Source: Erinaceus europaeus
Lineage: Eukaryota; Chordata; Mammalia; Eulipotyphla; Erinaceidae
Reading direction: 5' to 3'
DNA length: 64,000 nucleotides
Assembly: GCF_950295315.1 (NCBI RefSeq)
Contig: NC_080168.1
Coordinates: 71,910,008 to 71,974,007 of the forward strand
Made by a program: the position numbers and the translations under genes. The notes under the pieces were generated by a model. The model saw only the letters and a list, made by a program, of their open reading frames with translations. It did no database searches and was not told the origin of the DNA. This document shows, one piece after another, positions 55,044 through 63,890 of this stretch (within the stretch, counting starts at the first letter, position 1; each line of letters begins with the position of its first letter).

Positions 55044-55190
55044 CGGTTCCGGCCGCGGCTCGCCGAGCGCGCCTCCTCCCGCCCGCCCCCTCCGCCCCGC
55101 GCGCAACTCCGCTCGCTCCGGCCCGGCTCCGCGCTGGGAGGAGGCGGAGGCGGAGGCGGTGGCTGTGCGGCCCAGCCCGGAGGCCCCGCC
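55044..55190 (-). other. ZMYM2: candidate non-coding exon 1 of ZMYM2
   Basis: On the minus strand a donor of good quality, AACCG|GTGAGG, has its GT at 55043-55042. Upstream of it, in transcription order, lie a CCAAT box (55206-55202) and GC boxes, which places a likely start at about 55.1-55.2 kb. A second possible donor, GACGG|GTGAGG, has its GT at 54927-54926. Exon limits are inferred; there is no transcript evidence here. Confidence 0.45.
55138..55162 (+). repeat. GGAGGC hexanucleotide run
   Basis: Four near-perfect GGAGGC/GGCGGA units lie in the presumed first exon or core promoter. Confidence 0.6.
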
Positions 55191-55201
55191 CGCGCGCCCC
55201 C

Positions 55202-55206
55202 ATTGG
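55202..55206 (-). promoter_or_regulatory. CCAAT box
   Basis: ATTGG on the plus strand gives CCAAT on the minus strand, inside TGCCAATGGG, about 160 bp upstream of the better exon 1 donor. This is the usual place for an NF-Y site in a CpG promoter. Confidence 0.45.
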
Positions 55207-55316
55207 CAGGCTGGCAAGGCGGGTCCGGGCGCGGCGGGCGCTTCCGTTGGCCAGTGCGGCCTTCCTTCAGGACGTCCTCCAGGAGGTGGTCCGGAAGGCC
55301 GTCCGTCGGACGTAGG

Positions 55317-55382
55317 CCCCGCCCCCGGAGCTCCAGGCCCCGCCCCCGGTCGCGCGGCCTCAGCCCCTCCCGCCCCGCCCCC
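55317..55382 (-). promoter_or_regulatory. three GC boxes (Sp1/KLF type)
   Basis: CCCCGCCCCC occurs perfectly at 55317-55326, 55338-55347 and 55373-55382. Another GC-box-like GGCCCCGCCC is near 55182-55191. The spacing and position just upstream of the CCAAT box fit a TATA-less CpG promoter. Confidence 0.6.
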
Positions 55383-55429
55383 ACCAGGGGCCGTCAGGGT
55401 CAGGCTGCAGAGTGTGGTCGGCTGCTGGG

Positions 55430-56170
55430 GTCGTGCTCGGTCCCTGGGGCCGGGGCTCTGGGCCCTGCGGCTTCGGCCCCGGGATCGGGGCTCTGCGGGA
55501 TGCGCTGGAGCCCAGAGCTTCCCTCCTGGAGCCGGGGTGTTTATCCCTGAGGACAAGGCTCCGCAGGCTGACGGGGTCCCTGAGAATGGGGCTGTGGGGG
55601 ACGCCGGGGTCCCCGAAGCCCGAGGCTCTGCGGGGCCAGAACCTCGATTGTCCTCGAGCGCGGGCCTGGGCGCCCGGCCTGTACGCTCCGGGGACCCCGA
55701 AGCCACCCCGCCCCGGGCCCCCGCGAGGGCGGGCGGGGACGCGGGGCGAGGCCGAGGGGGGCCCGACGCCCTGGGCTCCGGGCGGAGTCGCCTCCCGGCC
55801 GCCGCCATGCCCGTGGGGACCGTCGCGGTCGCGGAGCAGCCGCGTCCTCCATCTTGTGGCACCGACGCAGCCCGGACCCTCGGGGGCCGCAGTCTCCCGG
55901 GGTCCCAGTGAGCCCGCGTGAGGGGAGGAGACGCGGGACAGCACGGGCTCCCCCACCCCGCCAAGATGGAGGAGGCTGTGGGGGCTGCCGCCGGGGGGCG
56001 CCCAACCGTGGGGGTCCCCGCCTGAGGGACCCTGAGTCCCGGGGCCCCTCCTGGGGGCGACTAAATCCCTGGGGACGCTGCTCGTTTGAGAGCAGGTCTG
56101 GATCCTGGGGACGCTGCTCCTTGGCAGGGACTGAGTCCCGGGGCCCCTCCTGGGCACGCTGACCCCTCGG
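55430..56170. repeat. degenerate GC-rich minisatellite-like array
   Basis: Short blocks such as GGGGCTCTG, GGGGTCCC and CTGAGTCCCGGGGCCC recur irregularly; the last occurs near 56030 and again near 56128. The units differ in length and are heavily diverged. Confidence 0.45.
55801..55969. promoter_or_regulatory. cluster of YY1-like sites
   Basis: CAAGATGG is on the minus strand at 55856-55849 and on the plus strand at 55962-55969. GCCGCCAT is at 55801-55808, and again at 54619-54626. The CAAGATGG/ATGGCGGC core is the established YY1 motif. Confidence 0.4.
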
Positions 56171-56420
56171 GGAGCCCCCGCGCGCCCCCCGCCCCGGCGC
56201 CAGCTGCAGCGTGTCGTGCCCCCGCCCGCTCCCCGCGCCCCCGGGCCCGTCCGCGAAGCGCAGCCCCGCTGCAGAGCGCGTGGCCACACCGACCCCAGCT
56301 TCCCTTTGTTCGTCGTCTACACCGCTGACGTTCAGGTTCCCGGTGTAGACGGCGGGGGGGCAGCGGCGCGCCCTGGCGGCGGCCCGCGGCATAACAGGGG
56401 CGGCACGGGTACTTGAAGGG

Positions 56421-56771
56421 ACCTCGATTTCAGGATTCATCTGTAGCACAGATACCTATTAATAAATAGATGTGTGAAGTTCGACAGGATGGCGATGAAT
56501 GTGAAGTTTTTAATGAACTTAGTCATCCACAAATGCCTCAACGATGACCTGAGACTAATTATAGACGCCACTTGGAAGCATAGACCAGGATTTTTGGTGA
56601 TTTGGTATACAAAGAAAAATCAAGTGATCCTTCCAGATAACCGCTAAATGCAACAAACATACTGCTACTGGCTTGTAGGGTGGCCAAGATGCATTTGAAC
56701 CAGCTTTGTAAAAATAAGTACCACTTTTACTTTTCAAAGACTTGGTTTTCTTTAGTGGAAATTTTCTTTTA
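56421..56771. other. upstream shore of the CpG island, unique-looking
   Basis: A 60-codon frame on the minus strand (56555-56737) has no recognised similarity. Confidence 0.5.
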
Positions 56772-56912
56772 ATATGTACTCATTTATGAAGAAGATAGGA
56801 GGTGAAAGAAAGAACTATACATCATTCTGGTACATATGCTATCTGGGATTGAACTCAGGACCTCATACTTGGGAGTCCAATATTTTATCCACTGCGCCAC
56901 CTCCTGGACCAC
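56772..56912 (-). mobile_element. SINE-D
   Basis: First repeat right of the CpG island; CACTGCGCCACCTCCTGGACC head end. Confidence 0.9.
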
Positions 56913-57094
56913 TTGATTTCTTTCTTTTTTTTTTTTCACTTTCTTAATAAACTAAAATATGGGCAAGACTTTGTAACCCAGAGAGGACTTCACAAAAACA
57001 ATTTTTTGCTTACCAAATATAGAGTCTTACTGTCACAATTCAATAAAAGTGAACACTTAGTCTTTTTCTGTTACTATACAAAGCAGCACTTAGT

Positions 57095-57230
57095 GTTTTT
57101 TATTTAATATTTTATGTACTAGATAGAGACAGAAAAGTCAAGAGGGAAGAAGGAGTTAGGGAGAAAAGAGATAGACGCCTGCAGCACTACTCCACCACTT
57201 ATGAAGCTCCCCCCTTGCAGTTGGGGAGCA
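57095..57230 (-). mobile_element. SINE-B, head missing
   Basis: GCCTGCAGCACTACTCC and CTTGCAGTTGGGG; stops before the head. Confidence 0.78.
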
Positions 57231-57557
57231 CATAGTCAATTTATACTTAGGTGTGCTTCCAAGTAGCAGGTGGTTGGACTGCCACACATTCTATATGAAG
57301 GAGTTCTATACTTCGGATTCTCTCAGATTATTGCTGTTTGATAATGAACAAGAAACTATAGTTTAGATCATTCATATTTTATATTGCTTAATACAAATTC
57401 AGATGACTGAAAACGCTCACTGGATTATATGCATAATACCAGGAGAGTTTTTGTTGAGGGTTTCAAAGTGGAGGGATGATAAAGTTTTAATTATACTTTA
57501 GGATTTGTATTTTGTTTTGTTTCATTTTATTTATTGGCACAAAAGAGAAAACCAGAT
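57231..57557. other. upstream region, nothing recognised
   Basis: About 325 bp without repeats. Confidence 0.5.
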
Positions 57558-57822
57558 GGGGGTTCAGGTAGTGGGACAATGGGATAAGCACACATAGTAC
57601 GAAGTGCAAGGACCTGCACAAGGATACAGGTTTGAGCCACTGGCAAGTGGTGAAGCAGGTCTGCAGGTGTCTATCTTTCTTTCCCCCTCTCTTTCTCCCC
57701 TCCTCTCTCAATTCCTCTTTGTCCTATCAAAAAAACAAAACAAACAAAAAGGCTGCCAGAAGTGGTGGATTCACAGTGCAGGCACCAAGCCCCGGCAACT
57801 GCAGGCAAAGAGAGAGGGAAAA
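57558..57822 (+). mobile_element. SINE-A, long form, diverged
   Basis: Internal deletion between B box and GTGAAGCAGG; module at 57750-57800. Confidence 0.85.
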
Positions 57823-57861
57823 AAAAACAGATCACAACTCTAGCACATACAATGCTGATTA

Positions 57862-57935
57862 GGGGAGTCAGGCGGTAGCACAGCCGGTTAAGCACACATG
57901 GAGCAAAGCTTACCACTGCGCTACTGCCAAACCCC
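57862..57935. repeat. fold-back SINE-A head
   Basis: A plus-strand SINE-A head (57862-57910) runs directly into a minus-strand SINE-A head (57908-57935), leaving an imperfect hairpin with a ~14-nt loop. Confidence 0.75.
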
Positions 57936-57950
57936 TTGGATTCAACTTAA

Positions 57951-58282
57951 AAAAAATTTTTTTTTTGTCTCCAGGGTTATTGCTGGGGCTCAGTGCCTGT
58001 ACCACCAATCCATTGCTCTGCTCCCAGGGGCTATTTTTCCCTTTTGTTGCCATTGTTTAACTTTGTTGTGGTTATTACTATTGTTGTTAGATAGGACAGA
58101 GAGAAATGGAGAGGGGAGGGGAAGACAGAGAGGAGAGATATAGACACCAGCAGACCTGCTTCACTGGTTGTGAAGCGACTCCTCTGTAGGTGGGGAGGGG
58201 AGAAGAGGGCTTGAACCAAGATCCTGATGTTGGTCCTTGCCCTTTGCACCATGTGCACTTGATCCATTGCGGTACCACCAGC
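57951..58282 (-). mobile_element. SINE-A, long form
   Basis: Complete; its head end abuts the RPL38 pseudogene. Confidence 0.9.
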
Positions 58283-58488
58283 TTTTTAAAAAAATAATTT
58301 TGATACAGTTTCAATCGATATTCCTGGTTCATTTCAGCTCTTTTACTGCCAAACCTGGGGGCAAGGACTGCTTCAGTTTCTCTGCCTTCTCTTTGTCTGT
58401 GATGATCGATGTATGGTACCTGTTGCACTGGAATTTAAACTTCATATTATCCTTGTTCTTCTTGATCTTGACAGACTTGATATCCTTT
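58283..58488 (-). pseudogene. RPL38: RPL38 processed pseudogene, 5'-truncated
   Basis: The minus strand encodes [14 protein letters not shown], then [24 protein letters not shown] and a TGA at 58331-58329: the last ~52 residues of the 70-residue large-subunit ribosomal protein eL38 without introns. Sequence after the stop (ACCAGG...GAAACTGTAT) resembles the RPL38 3' UTR. The start codon and first ~18 residues are missing, and substitutions are present (for example FQCNRYHTS in place of the usual segment). It is flanked by SINE-A and SINE-D. It is a dead retrocopy. Confidence 0.9.
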
Positions 58489-58631
58489 AAAAAAAATAAT
58501 TTAAGTGTCCGGAAGGTGGTGCAGTGGATAAGGATAAGGCATTGGACTCTGAATCATGAGGTCCTGAGTTCCATCTCCCGCAGCACATGTACCAGAGTGA
58601 TGTCTGGTTCTTTCTCTCTCTCCTACTTACT

Positions 58632-59269
58632 TTTTTTTCTTTTCTTTTCTTATTTAATATTTATTTATTTATTCCCTTTTTTTGCCCTTGTTGTTTTACT
58701 GTTGGAGTTATTGTTGCTATCAATGTCGTTGGATAGGACAGAGAGAAATGGAGAGAGGAGGGGAAGATAGAGAGGGGGAGAGAAAGATAGACACCTGCAG
58801 ACCTGCTTCACCTCCTGTGAAGCGACACACCACTTCGGGTGGGGAGCCGGGGGCTGTAACCGGGATCCTTACACAGGTCCTTGAGCTTTTTTCTTTTTAT
58901 TTATTTGTTTTATTTTTAAAGTGTTTTTTTAATTTTATATATTTATTTATTTTCCCTTTTGTTGCCCTTGTTGTTTTTTCATTGTTGTTGTAGTTATTGT
59001 TGTTGTTATTGATGTCGTCGTTGTTAGATAGGACAGAGAGAAACGGAGAGAGACAGGGAAGACAGAGAGGGGTAGAGTAGGATAGACACTTGTAGCCCTG
59101 CTTCAAGGCCTGTGAAGTGATTCCCATACAGGTGGGGAGCCGGGGCTCGAACCGGTATCCTTATGCTGGTCCTTGCGCTTTGTGCCTATGCGCTTAACCT
59201 GCTGCACTCCCGACTCCAGGTCCTTGAGTTTTTTGCCATGAGCTTAACCCACTGTGCTACTGCCCGACT
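58632..59269 (-). mobile_element. SINE-A interrupted by another SINE-A
   Basis: Parts at 58632-58893 and 59218-59269; GGTCCTTGAG(C/T)TTTTT is duplicated around the inner copy. Confidence 0.88.
58894..59217 (-). mobile_element. SINE-A nested in a SINE-A
   Basis: Complete inner copy, 58894 (T-rich tail side) to 59217 (head side). Confidence 0.88.
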
Positions 59270-59314
59270 CCCTCTCTCTCCTCCTATCTTTCTCATTAAT
59301 ACATAAAAAAATCT

Positions 59315-59416
59315 TTAAAAATTAATTTTATTCATTATTTATTGGATAGAGACAGCCAGAAATTGAGAGGTAAGGGATATATATATATACATATATATAT
59401 GTGTGTATATATATAT

Positions 59417-59447
<31 letters not shown>

Positions 59448-59600
59448 GAGACAGAGAGAGAGACAGACAGAGAGAGAGACAGACAGAGAGAGAGACAGAC
59501 AGAGAGACAGATAGATGCCTGGAGACCTGCTTCACACTCGTGATGCTTTCTTCCTGTAGGTGTGTACTTAACCAGGTGTGCCATGACATGGCCCCTACTG
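59315..59600 (-). mobile_element. SINE-B with expanded simple repeat
   Basis: Starts GGATAGAGACAGCCAG; internal (AT)n then (AGAC)n at 59378-59512; shortened head. Confidence 0.82.
59378..59512 (+). repeat. (AT)n then (AGAC/AGAG)n
   Basis: Inside a SINE-B. Confidence 0.95.
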
Positions 59601-59689
59601 TCTATCTCTATATGAAAAAGTCCCCAGGGTGATGAAATTCCCATTATTTAAACAAACAAACAAAATATTTCCTATAAAACTAATTGCAG

Positions 59690-59780
59690 CATGGGAGGTG
59701 GCATAGTGGATAAAGTTTTGGACTCTTGGGGCCAGGTGTTCCACCCTGGTTGTATGTCCTTTTATGTTATTTACATATAG
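59690..59780 (+). mobile_element. SINE-D fragment
   Basis: GGAGGTGGCATAGTGGATAAAG. Confidence 0.75.
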
Positions 59781-59804
59781 CTGTATCTTTTTTATTTATT
59801 TTAT

Positions 59805-59926
59805 TTTATTTAAGAAAGGATTAATTAACAAAACCATAAGGTAGGAGGGGTATGACTCCACACAATTCTCACCACCCAATCTCCATAACCCACCCCCTCC
59901 CCTGATAGCTTTCCCATTCTCTATTT
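59805..59926 (-). mobile_element. young L1 type B terminus, minus strand
   Basis: The reverse complement gives GGAATTGTGTGGAGTCATACCCCTCC and TTTTGTTAATTAATCCTTTC with a poly(A). It lies beside an older copy in the opposite orientation at 60035. Confidence 0.85.
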
Positions 59927-60034
59927 TGTTGGATAGTATGCCAGCTCCCCCTGGCTTCTGCTTAACCATATGCCTATATAGGGATAGATTTAATCCCATT
60001 CAAAGCTTTGGTCTATTTACATAAATCACTTTTA

Positions 60035-60185
60035 CATTTACATACTCTCAGAGGGTTAAAGAATATGAAAGCTTTCAGGGAGGGGATGGGATATGGAGTT
60101 CTCATGGTGGGAATTGTGTGGAGTTGTACCCCTCTTATCCTATGGCTTAGTCAATGTTTCCTTTTTATAAATAAAAAAAATTAAA
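60035..60185 (+). mobile_element. older L1 type B terminus, plus strand
   Basis: CTCTCAGAGGGTTAAAGAATATGAAAG through CCTCTTATCCTATGGC to TTTTTATAAATAAAAAAAATT. Confidence 0.85.
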
Positions 60186-60282
60186 AAAGAAAAAAGTTGA
60201 ATCCAAGGGGCTGGTTGGTGCAGTGGATAAGGTATCCCCACACCAAAATTAATAAATTTTTTAAAAAGTAATTACTGGGGGC

Positions 60283-60630
60283 CAGGCGGTACCACAGAAG
60301 GATAAACACACATGGATGAAGCACAAGAACCAGGGTAAGGATCCCGGTTCGAACCCCAGCTTCCCACTTGGAGAGGGGGTTGCTTGACAGGCAGTGAAGC
60401 AGGTCTGCAGGTGTCTATCTTTCTCTCCTACTCTCTGTCTTCCCCTTCTCTCTCCATTTCTCTCTGCCTTATCCAACAACAATGATAGCAATAGCAATAA
60501 TAATAACAACAACGATAAACAGTAAGAGCAACAAAAGGGGGAAAAAATAGCCTCTAATAGCAGTGGATTTGTAGTGCAGGCACCGAATCCCACAAATAAT
60601 TCTGGAGGCAAAAAAAATTAAATAAATTAA
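60283..60630 (+). mobile_element. SINE-A, long form
   Basis: Complete copy; module at 60548-60610. Confidence 0.9.
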
Positions 60631-60734
60631 AATTTGAACCCAAAAACAGGCAAAATACTATGCATTATATGATAGATAGTAACACTCTCAAACACAGTGA
60701 AAAAGAAAAAAAGAAACATGTGGGGCCAGGTGGT

Positions 60735-61495
60735 CTTCTTCTTCTAGCGTTTGCCCTTCTTCCGTAGCCAGTCAACAGCATCAGGTTGAGCCTGATGTAA
60801 AGTTTCGAGACCTCCTTTGAATCTGGAGAGGTGGCAGTCATTGACTATGTGGGTCATAGTCTGTCTGTAGCCGCAGGGGCAGTTCGGGTCGTCTCTGGCT
60901 CCCCAGCGATGGAACATAGCGGCGCACCGGCCATGGCCTGTTCGATGATAGCGATTGAGGAGGGCCCGATCATAACGTGCTAGGTCAAAGCCGGGTTGAC
61001 GCTTGCAGGGGTCTGTGATGAGGTGTTTGTTCTTTACCTCAGCTGACTGCCAGCTCTGTTTCCAAGAGACTGGAACAGAGAAGTTCAGTGTAGGCGTAGG
61101 GGACCAGATTGGGTGACGAGACATCAAGCGTTGGACAGGGTGGGCGAAGATATCCGCGTATATTGGCAGGTCCGGTCGAGGGTAGACGTGGGAAATGAAC
61201 TTAGATGATGCCGCATCCCGACGAATATCTGGCGGGGCGATGTTGCTAAGAACTGGCAGCCATGGAACCGGGGTGGAACGGATGCATTGGATCGACCTTC
61301 CCGTGGTGCATCTCGTGAGTACCCATTCATTGGGGAAACTGACGATCCTTCCTAGCCGACTGAATCCACATGGATCCCAGTCACTTTCAAAGCCAGCAAC
61401 AAGCAGCTCCTGCCAGCTTTCAAGCTGTTGGTCCTGCTCTTCGAGTCCTCCAACTTAATGTTGAGGGGCTGTCCTTTGCCAAACGCGTTCTTATT
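60735..61495 (-). mobile_element. non-L1 LINE, 5'-truncated, (GAA)n tail, with TSD
   Basis: The minus strand carries the C-terminus of a non-LTR retrotransposon polyprotein: a WLPVLSNIAPPDIRR-like segment near 61270-61225, then GFDLARYDRALLNRYHRTGHG and CPCG...H...C (CX1CX7HX4C), ending at a TAG near 60746 and (GAA)n. The last 127 codons are open (60744-61127). The 12-bp TSD GGGCCAGGTGGT is at 60723-60734 and 61496-61507, inside a SINE-A. L1 ORF2 in this window has CX3CX7HX4C, so this is a different clade. Such termini are familiar from invertebrate LINEs; the exact clade is not settled here. High CpG retention suggests a recent insertion. Confidence 0.85.
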
Positions 61496-61640
61496 GGGCC
61501 AGGTGGTAGTGCGGCAGGTTAAACACACATGGCGCAAAGTGTAAAGACCAGCACAAGGATCCCAGTTCGACTCCCTGGCTCCCTAGCTAAAGGAGGTGGG
61601 GTCTCTTCACTGGCGGTGAATCAAGTGTGTAGGTGTTTTT

Positions 61641-61920
61641 TTTTAAATATATATTTATTATTTTCCCTTTTCTTGCCCTTGTTTTTTATTGTTGTTGTAG
61701 TTACTATCATTGTTGTTACTGATGTAAGTCGTTGGATAGGACAGAGAAAAATGGAGAGAGGAGGGGAAGACAGAGAGGGGGTGAGAAAGATAGACACCTG
61801 CAGATCTGCTTCACCACCTGTGAAGCAACTTGCCTGCAGTTGGGGAGCCAGGGGGTTGAACCGGGATCCTTATGCAGGCCCTTGCCTTTCAAGCCACTTG
61901 CGCTTAATCCGCTGTGCTCC
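61641..61920 (-). mobile_element. SINE-A nested in a SINE-A
   Basis: Inserted in the AGGTGTTT part of the outer element (AGATGTTTA resumes at about 61922). Confidence 0.85.
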
Positions 61921-62124
61921 CAGATGTTTATCTTTCTCTCCCCTTCTCTGTCTTCCCCTCCTCTCTCCATTTTTCTCTGTCCTATCCAACAACAACGACA
62001 GCAATAACAACAACCATAATAATAACCACAACAATGGTAAAACAAGGGCAACAAAAGGAGGGGGGAGTAGCCTCTAGCAGTAGATTCATGGTCCAGCACT
62101 AAGCCCCAGCAATAACCCTGGAGG

Positions 62125-62275
62125 CAAAAGAAAGAAAGAAAGAAAGAGAGAAAGAAAGAAAGAAGGAAGGAAGGAAGGAAGGAAGGAAGGAAGGAAGAGA
62201 AATGGCCACCTAGAGCAATGGATTCTTCATACAGGCACCAAGCCCCAGAAATAACTCTGTTGGTAATAATTTAAA
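62125..62275 (+). repeat. (AAAG)n/(GGAA)n tail and a second SINE 3' module
   Basis: After the module of the split SINE-A comes (AAAG)n then (GGAA)n to about 62197, then a second module (CCAAGCCCCAGAAATAAC). Confidence 0.8.
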
Positions 62276-62309
62276 AATAAAATAAAATTAATAAGATAGG
62301 GGAGATATA

Positions 62310-62485
62310 CAGTGGTCCAGGAGGTGGCGCAGTGGATAAAGCATCAGACTCTGAAGCATGAGGTTCTGAGTTCAATCCCTGGCAGCACATGTACCAGAGT
62401 AATGTCTGGTTCTTTCTCTCTCTCTCTCTCTCTCTCCTTCTCTCTTCATGAATAAATAAATAAAATCTTTTAAATAAAAAAAAAA
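62310..62485 (+). mobile_element. SINE-D, young
   Basis: GGTCCAGGAGGTGGCGCAGTG head, (CT)n body, complete. Confidence 0.92.
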
Positions 62486-62486
62486 T

Positions 62487-62600
62487 AGGGGAGATATCAT
62501 GGTGCTTATGCAAATAGACTTTCAGACCTGATCAAAGGTTTAGTCCCCAACACCATCTTAAACTAGAGTTTATCAGTGCTCTGGTTAAAAAAACACAGAC
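62487..62600 (+). mobile_element. SINE-C
   Basis: GATATCATGGTGCTTATGC head. Confidence 0.8.
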
Positions 62601-62601
62601 G

Positions 62602-62890
62602 GGAGTTGGGCAGTAGCACAGCGTGTTAAGCGCATGTGGCATGAAGCACAAGGACCAGCTTAAAGAACCCGGTTGGAGCCCCCTGCTCCCCACCTGCAGG
62701 GGAGTCCCTTCACAGGCCGTGAAGCAGGTCTGCAAGTGTCTATCTTTCTCTCCCCCTCTCTGTCTTCCCCTCCTCTCTCTATTTCTCTCTGTCCTCTCTA
62801 ACAATGGTCATATCAAAGACAACAATAATAACTACAACAATTTTAAAAAAAGGGCAACAAAAGGAAAAAATAAATAAATTAAAAAAAAAA
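62602..62890 (+). mobile_element. SINE-A
   Basis: Complete copy. Confidence 0.9.
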
Positions 62891-62934
62891 TTTTATTAAT
62901 TTTATTTTTGAGAGAGATGCAGAGAGAGAGACAC

Positions 62935-63060
62935 ACACATAGAAACATCAGAGCACTGCTCAGCTCTGACTTACGGTGGTGCGGGGGGATTGAACCTGGG
63001 ACTTAGGAGCCTCAGGCATGAGAGTCTGTTTGCATAACCATTATGCTGTCACCCCTGCCC
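62935..63060 (-). mobile_element. SINE-C
   Basis: Complete. Confidence 0.87.
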
Positions 63061-63119
63061 AAATAAATATTTTTTAAAAAACATTAAAAATGTTTTTTAA
63101 AAAATACAGACATACATAC

Positions 63120-63240
63120 ATACAGGGAGAGGAAGCAGCAACACACCTAGTAGACTATACACATTACCAGGACCCAGGGTTCAAATCTCTGGCCCCCACC
63201 TGTAGGAAGTACCACAGTGGTGATGGCTTTATAAGTTGCT
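63120..63240 (+). mobile_element. SINE-B, 3'-shortened
   Basis: Weak head, CCCACCTGTAGG core. Confidence 0.6.
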
Positions 63241-63244
63241 TTCT

Positions 63245-63458
63245 TCTTTCCCCTGGTACCTTGCAAAATTATCTTTGTCCTAGATTGTTCATAGTTTCAC
63301 TATATTGTCTTGGTGTAAGTCTATTTGGGTTTAGAATTTGGGAGTTTTTTCTGCATCCTGACTATATCCAGGTTTGAAAATTTGACACCTATTTCTTTGA
63401 ATATGATTTCTGTTCCATTCTTTTTCTTCTCTCCTTTTGAGATCCCTATACTTCTTTT
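63245..63458 (-). mobile_element. possible ancient L1 fragment
   Basis: GTCTTGGTGTAAGTCTATTTGGG and TTCTTTGAATATGATTTCTG recall antisense wording of old mammalian L1 sequence. The match is weak. Confidence 0.4.
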
Positions 63459-63459
63459 T

Positions 63460-63745
63460 TAAATTATTTTTTATTTTATTTATTTTCCCTTTTGTTGCCC
63501 TTGTTGTCTTTTTATTGTTGTAGTTATTATTGTTGTTATTGATGTCGTCATTGTTGGATAGGACAGAGAGAAATGGAGAGAGGAGGGGAAGACAAAGGGG
63601 GGAGAGAAAGATAAGACACCTGCAGACCTGCTTAACTGCCTGTGAAGCAACTCCTCTGCAGGTGGGGAGCCAGGGTCTCGAACCAGGAACCTTATGCTGG
63701 TCCTTGAGCTTTGCGCTACCTGAGCTTAACCCACTGTGCTACCAC
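63460..63745 (-). mobile_element. SINE-A
   Basis: Complete copy. Confidence 0.9.
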
Positions 63746-63759
63746 CCTGCTCACTTTAC

Positions 63760-63890
63760 TTATTATTTTTTTACCAGAGCACTGATCAGTTCTGGCTTAT
63801 CGTGGAGCTGGGGATTGAACGTGAAACTTTGGCGCCTCAGGCAAGAGAGTCTGTTTGCATAACCATTATGCTATCTACCCCTGCCTTGTT
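63760..63890 (-). mobile_element. SINE-C
   Basis: Complete. Confidence 0.87.

Larger units (their letters stand above)
53800..56420. promoter_or_regulatory. ZMYM2: CpG island, probable ZMYM2 promoter
   Basis: About 2.6 kb of very GC-rich, CpG-dense, nearly SINE-free DNA, densest at 54.4-56.4 kb, in an otherwise AT-rich window. It lies about 45 kb upstream of the ZMYM2 start-codon exon on the same strand's 5' side. Long open frames across it in both directions are a product of base composition; none looks like a known protein. It includes GC boxes, a CCAAT box, YY1-like sites and splice-donor-like sequences, listed separately. Confidence 0.85.
58503..59315 (+). mobile_element. SINE-D split by nested SINE-A copies
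   Basis: Pieces at 58503-58631 and 59270-59315. Confidence 0.85.
60722..62125 (+). mobile_element. SINE-A, long form, split by a LINE and a SINE-A
   Basis: Pieces at 60722-60734, 61496-61640 and 61921-62125. The first interruption is the non-L1 LINE, the second a minus-strand SINE-A. Confidence 0.85.

Noticed and set aside
54156..56449. Several long open frames (200-470 codons) in both directions across the CpG island
   Set aside because: Composition effect: GC-rich DNA has few stop codons. The translations are Pro/Ala/Gly/Arg-rich with no recognised domain, and overlap in all frames.
56555..56737. 60-codon minus-strand frame beside the CpG island
   Set aside because: No similarity that I recognise and no repeat; length is within chance expectation.
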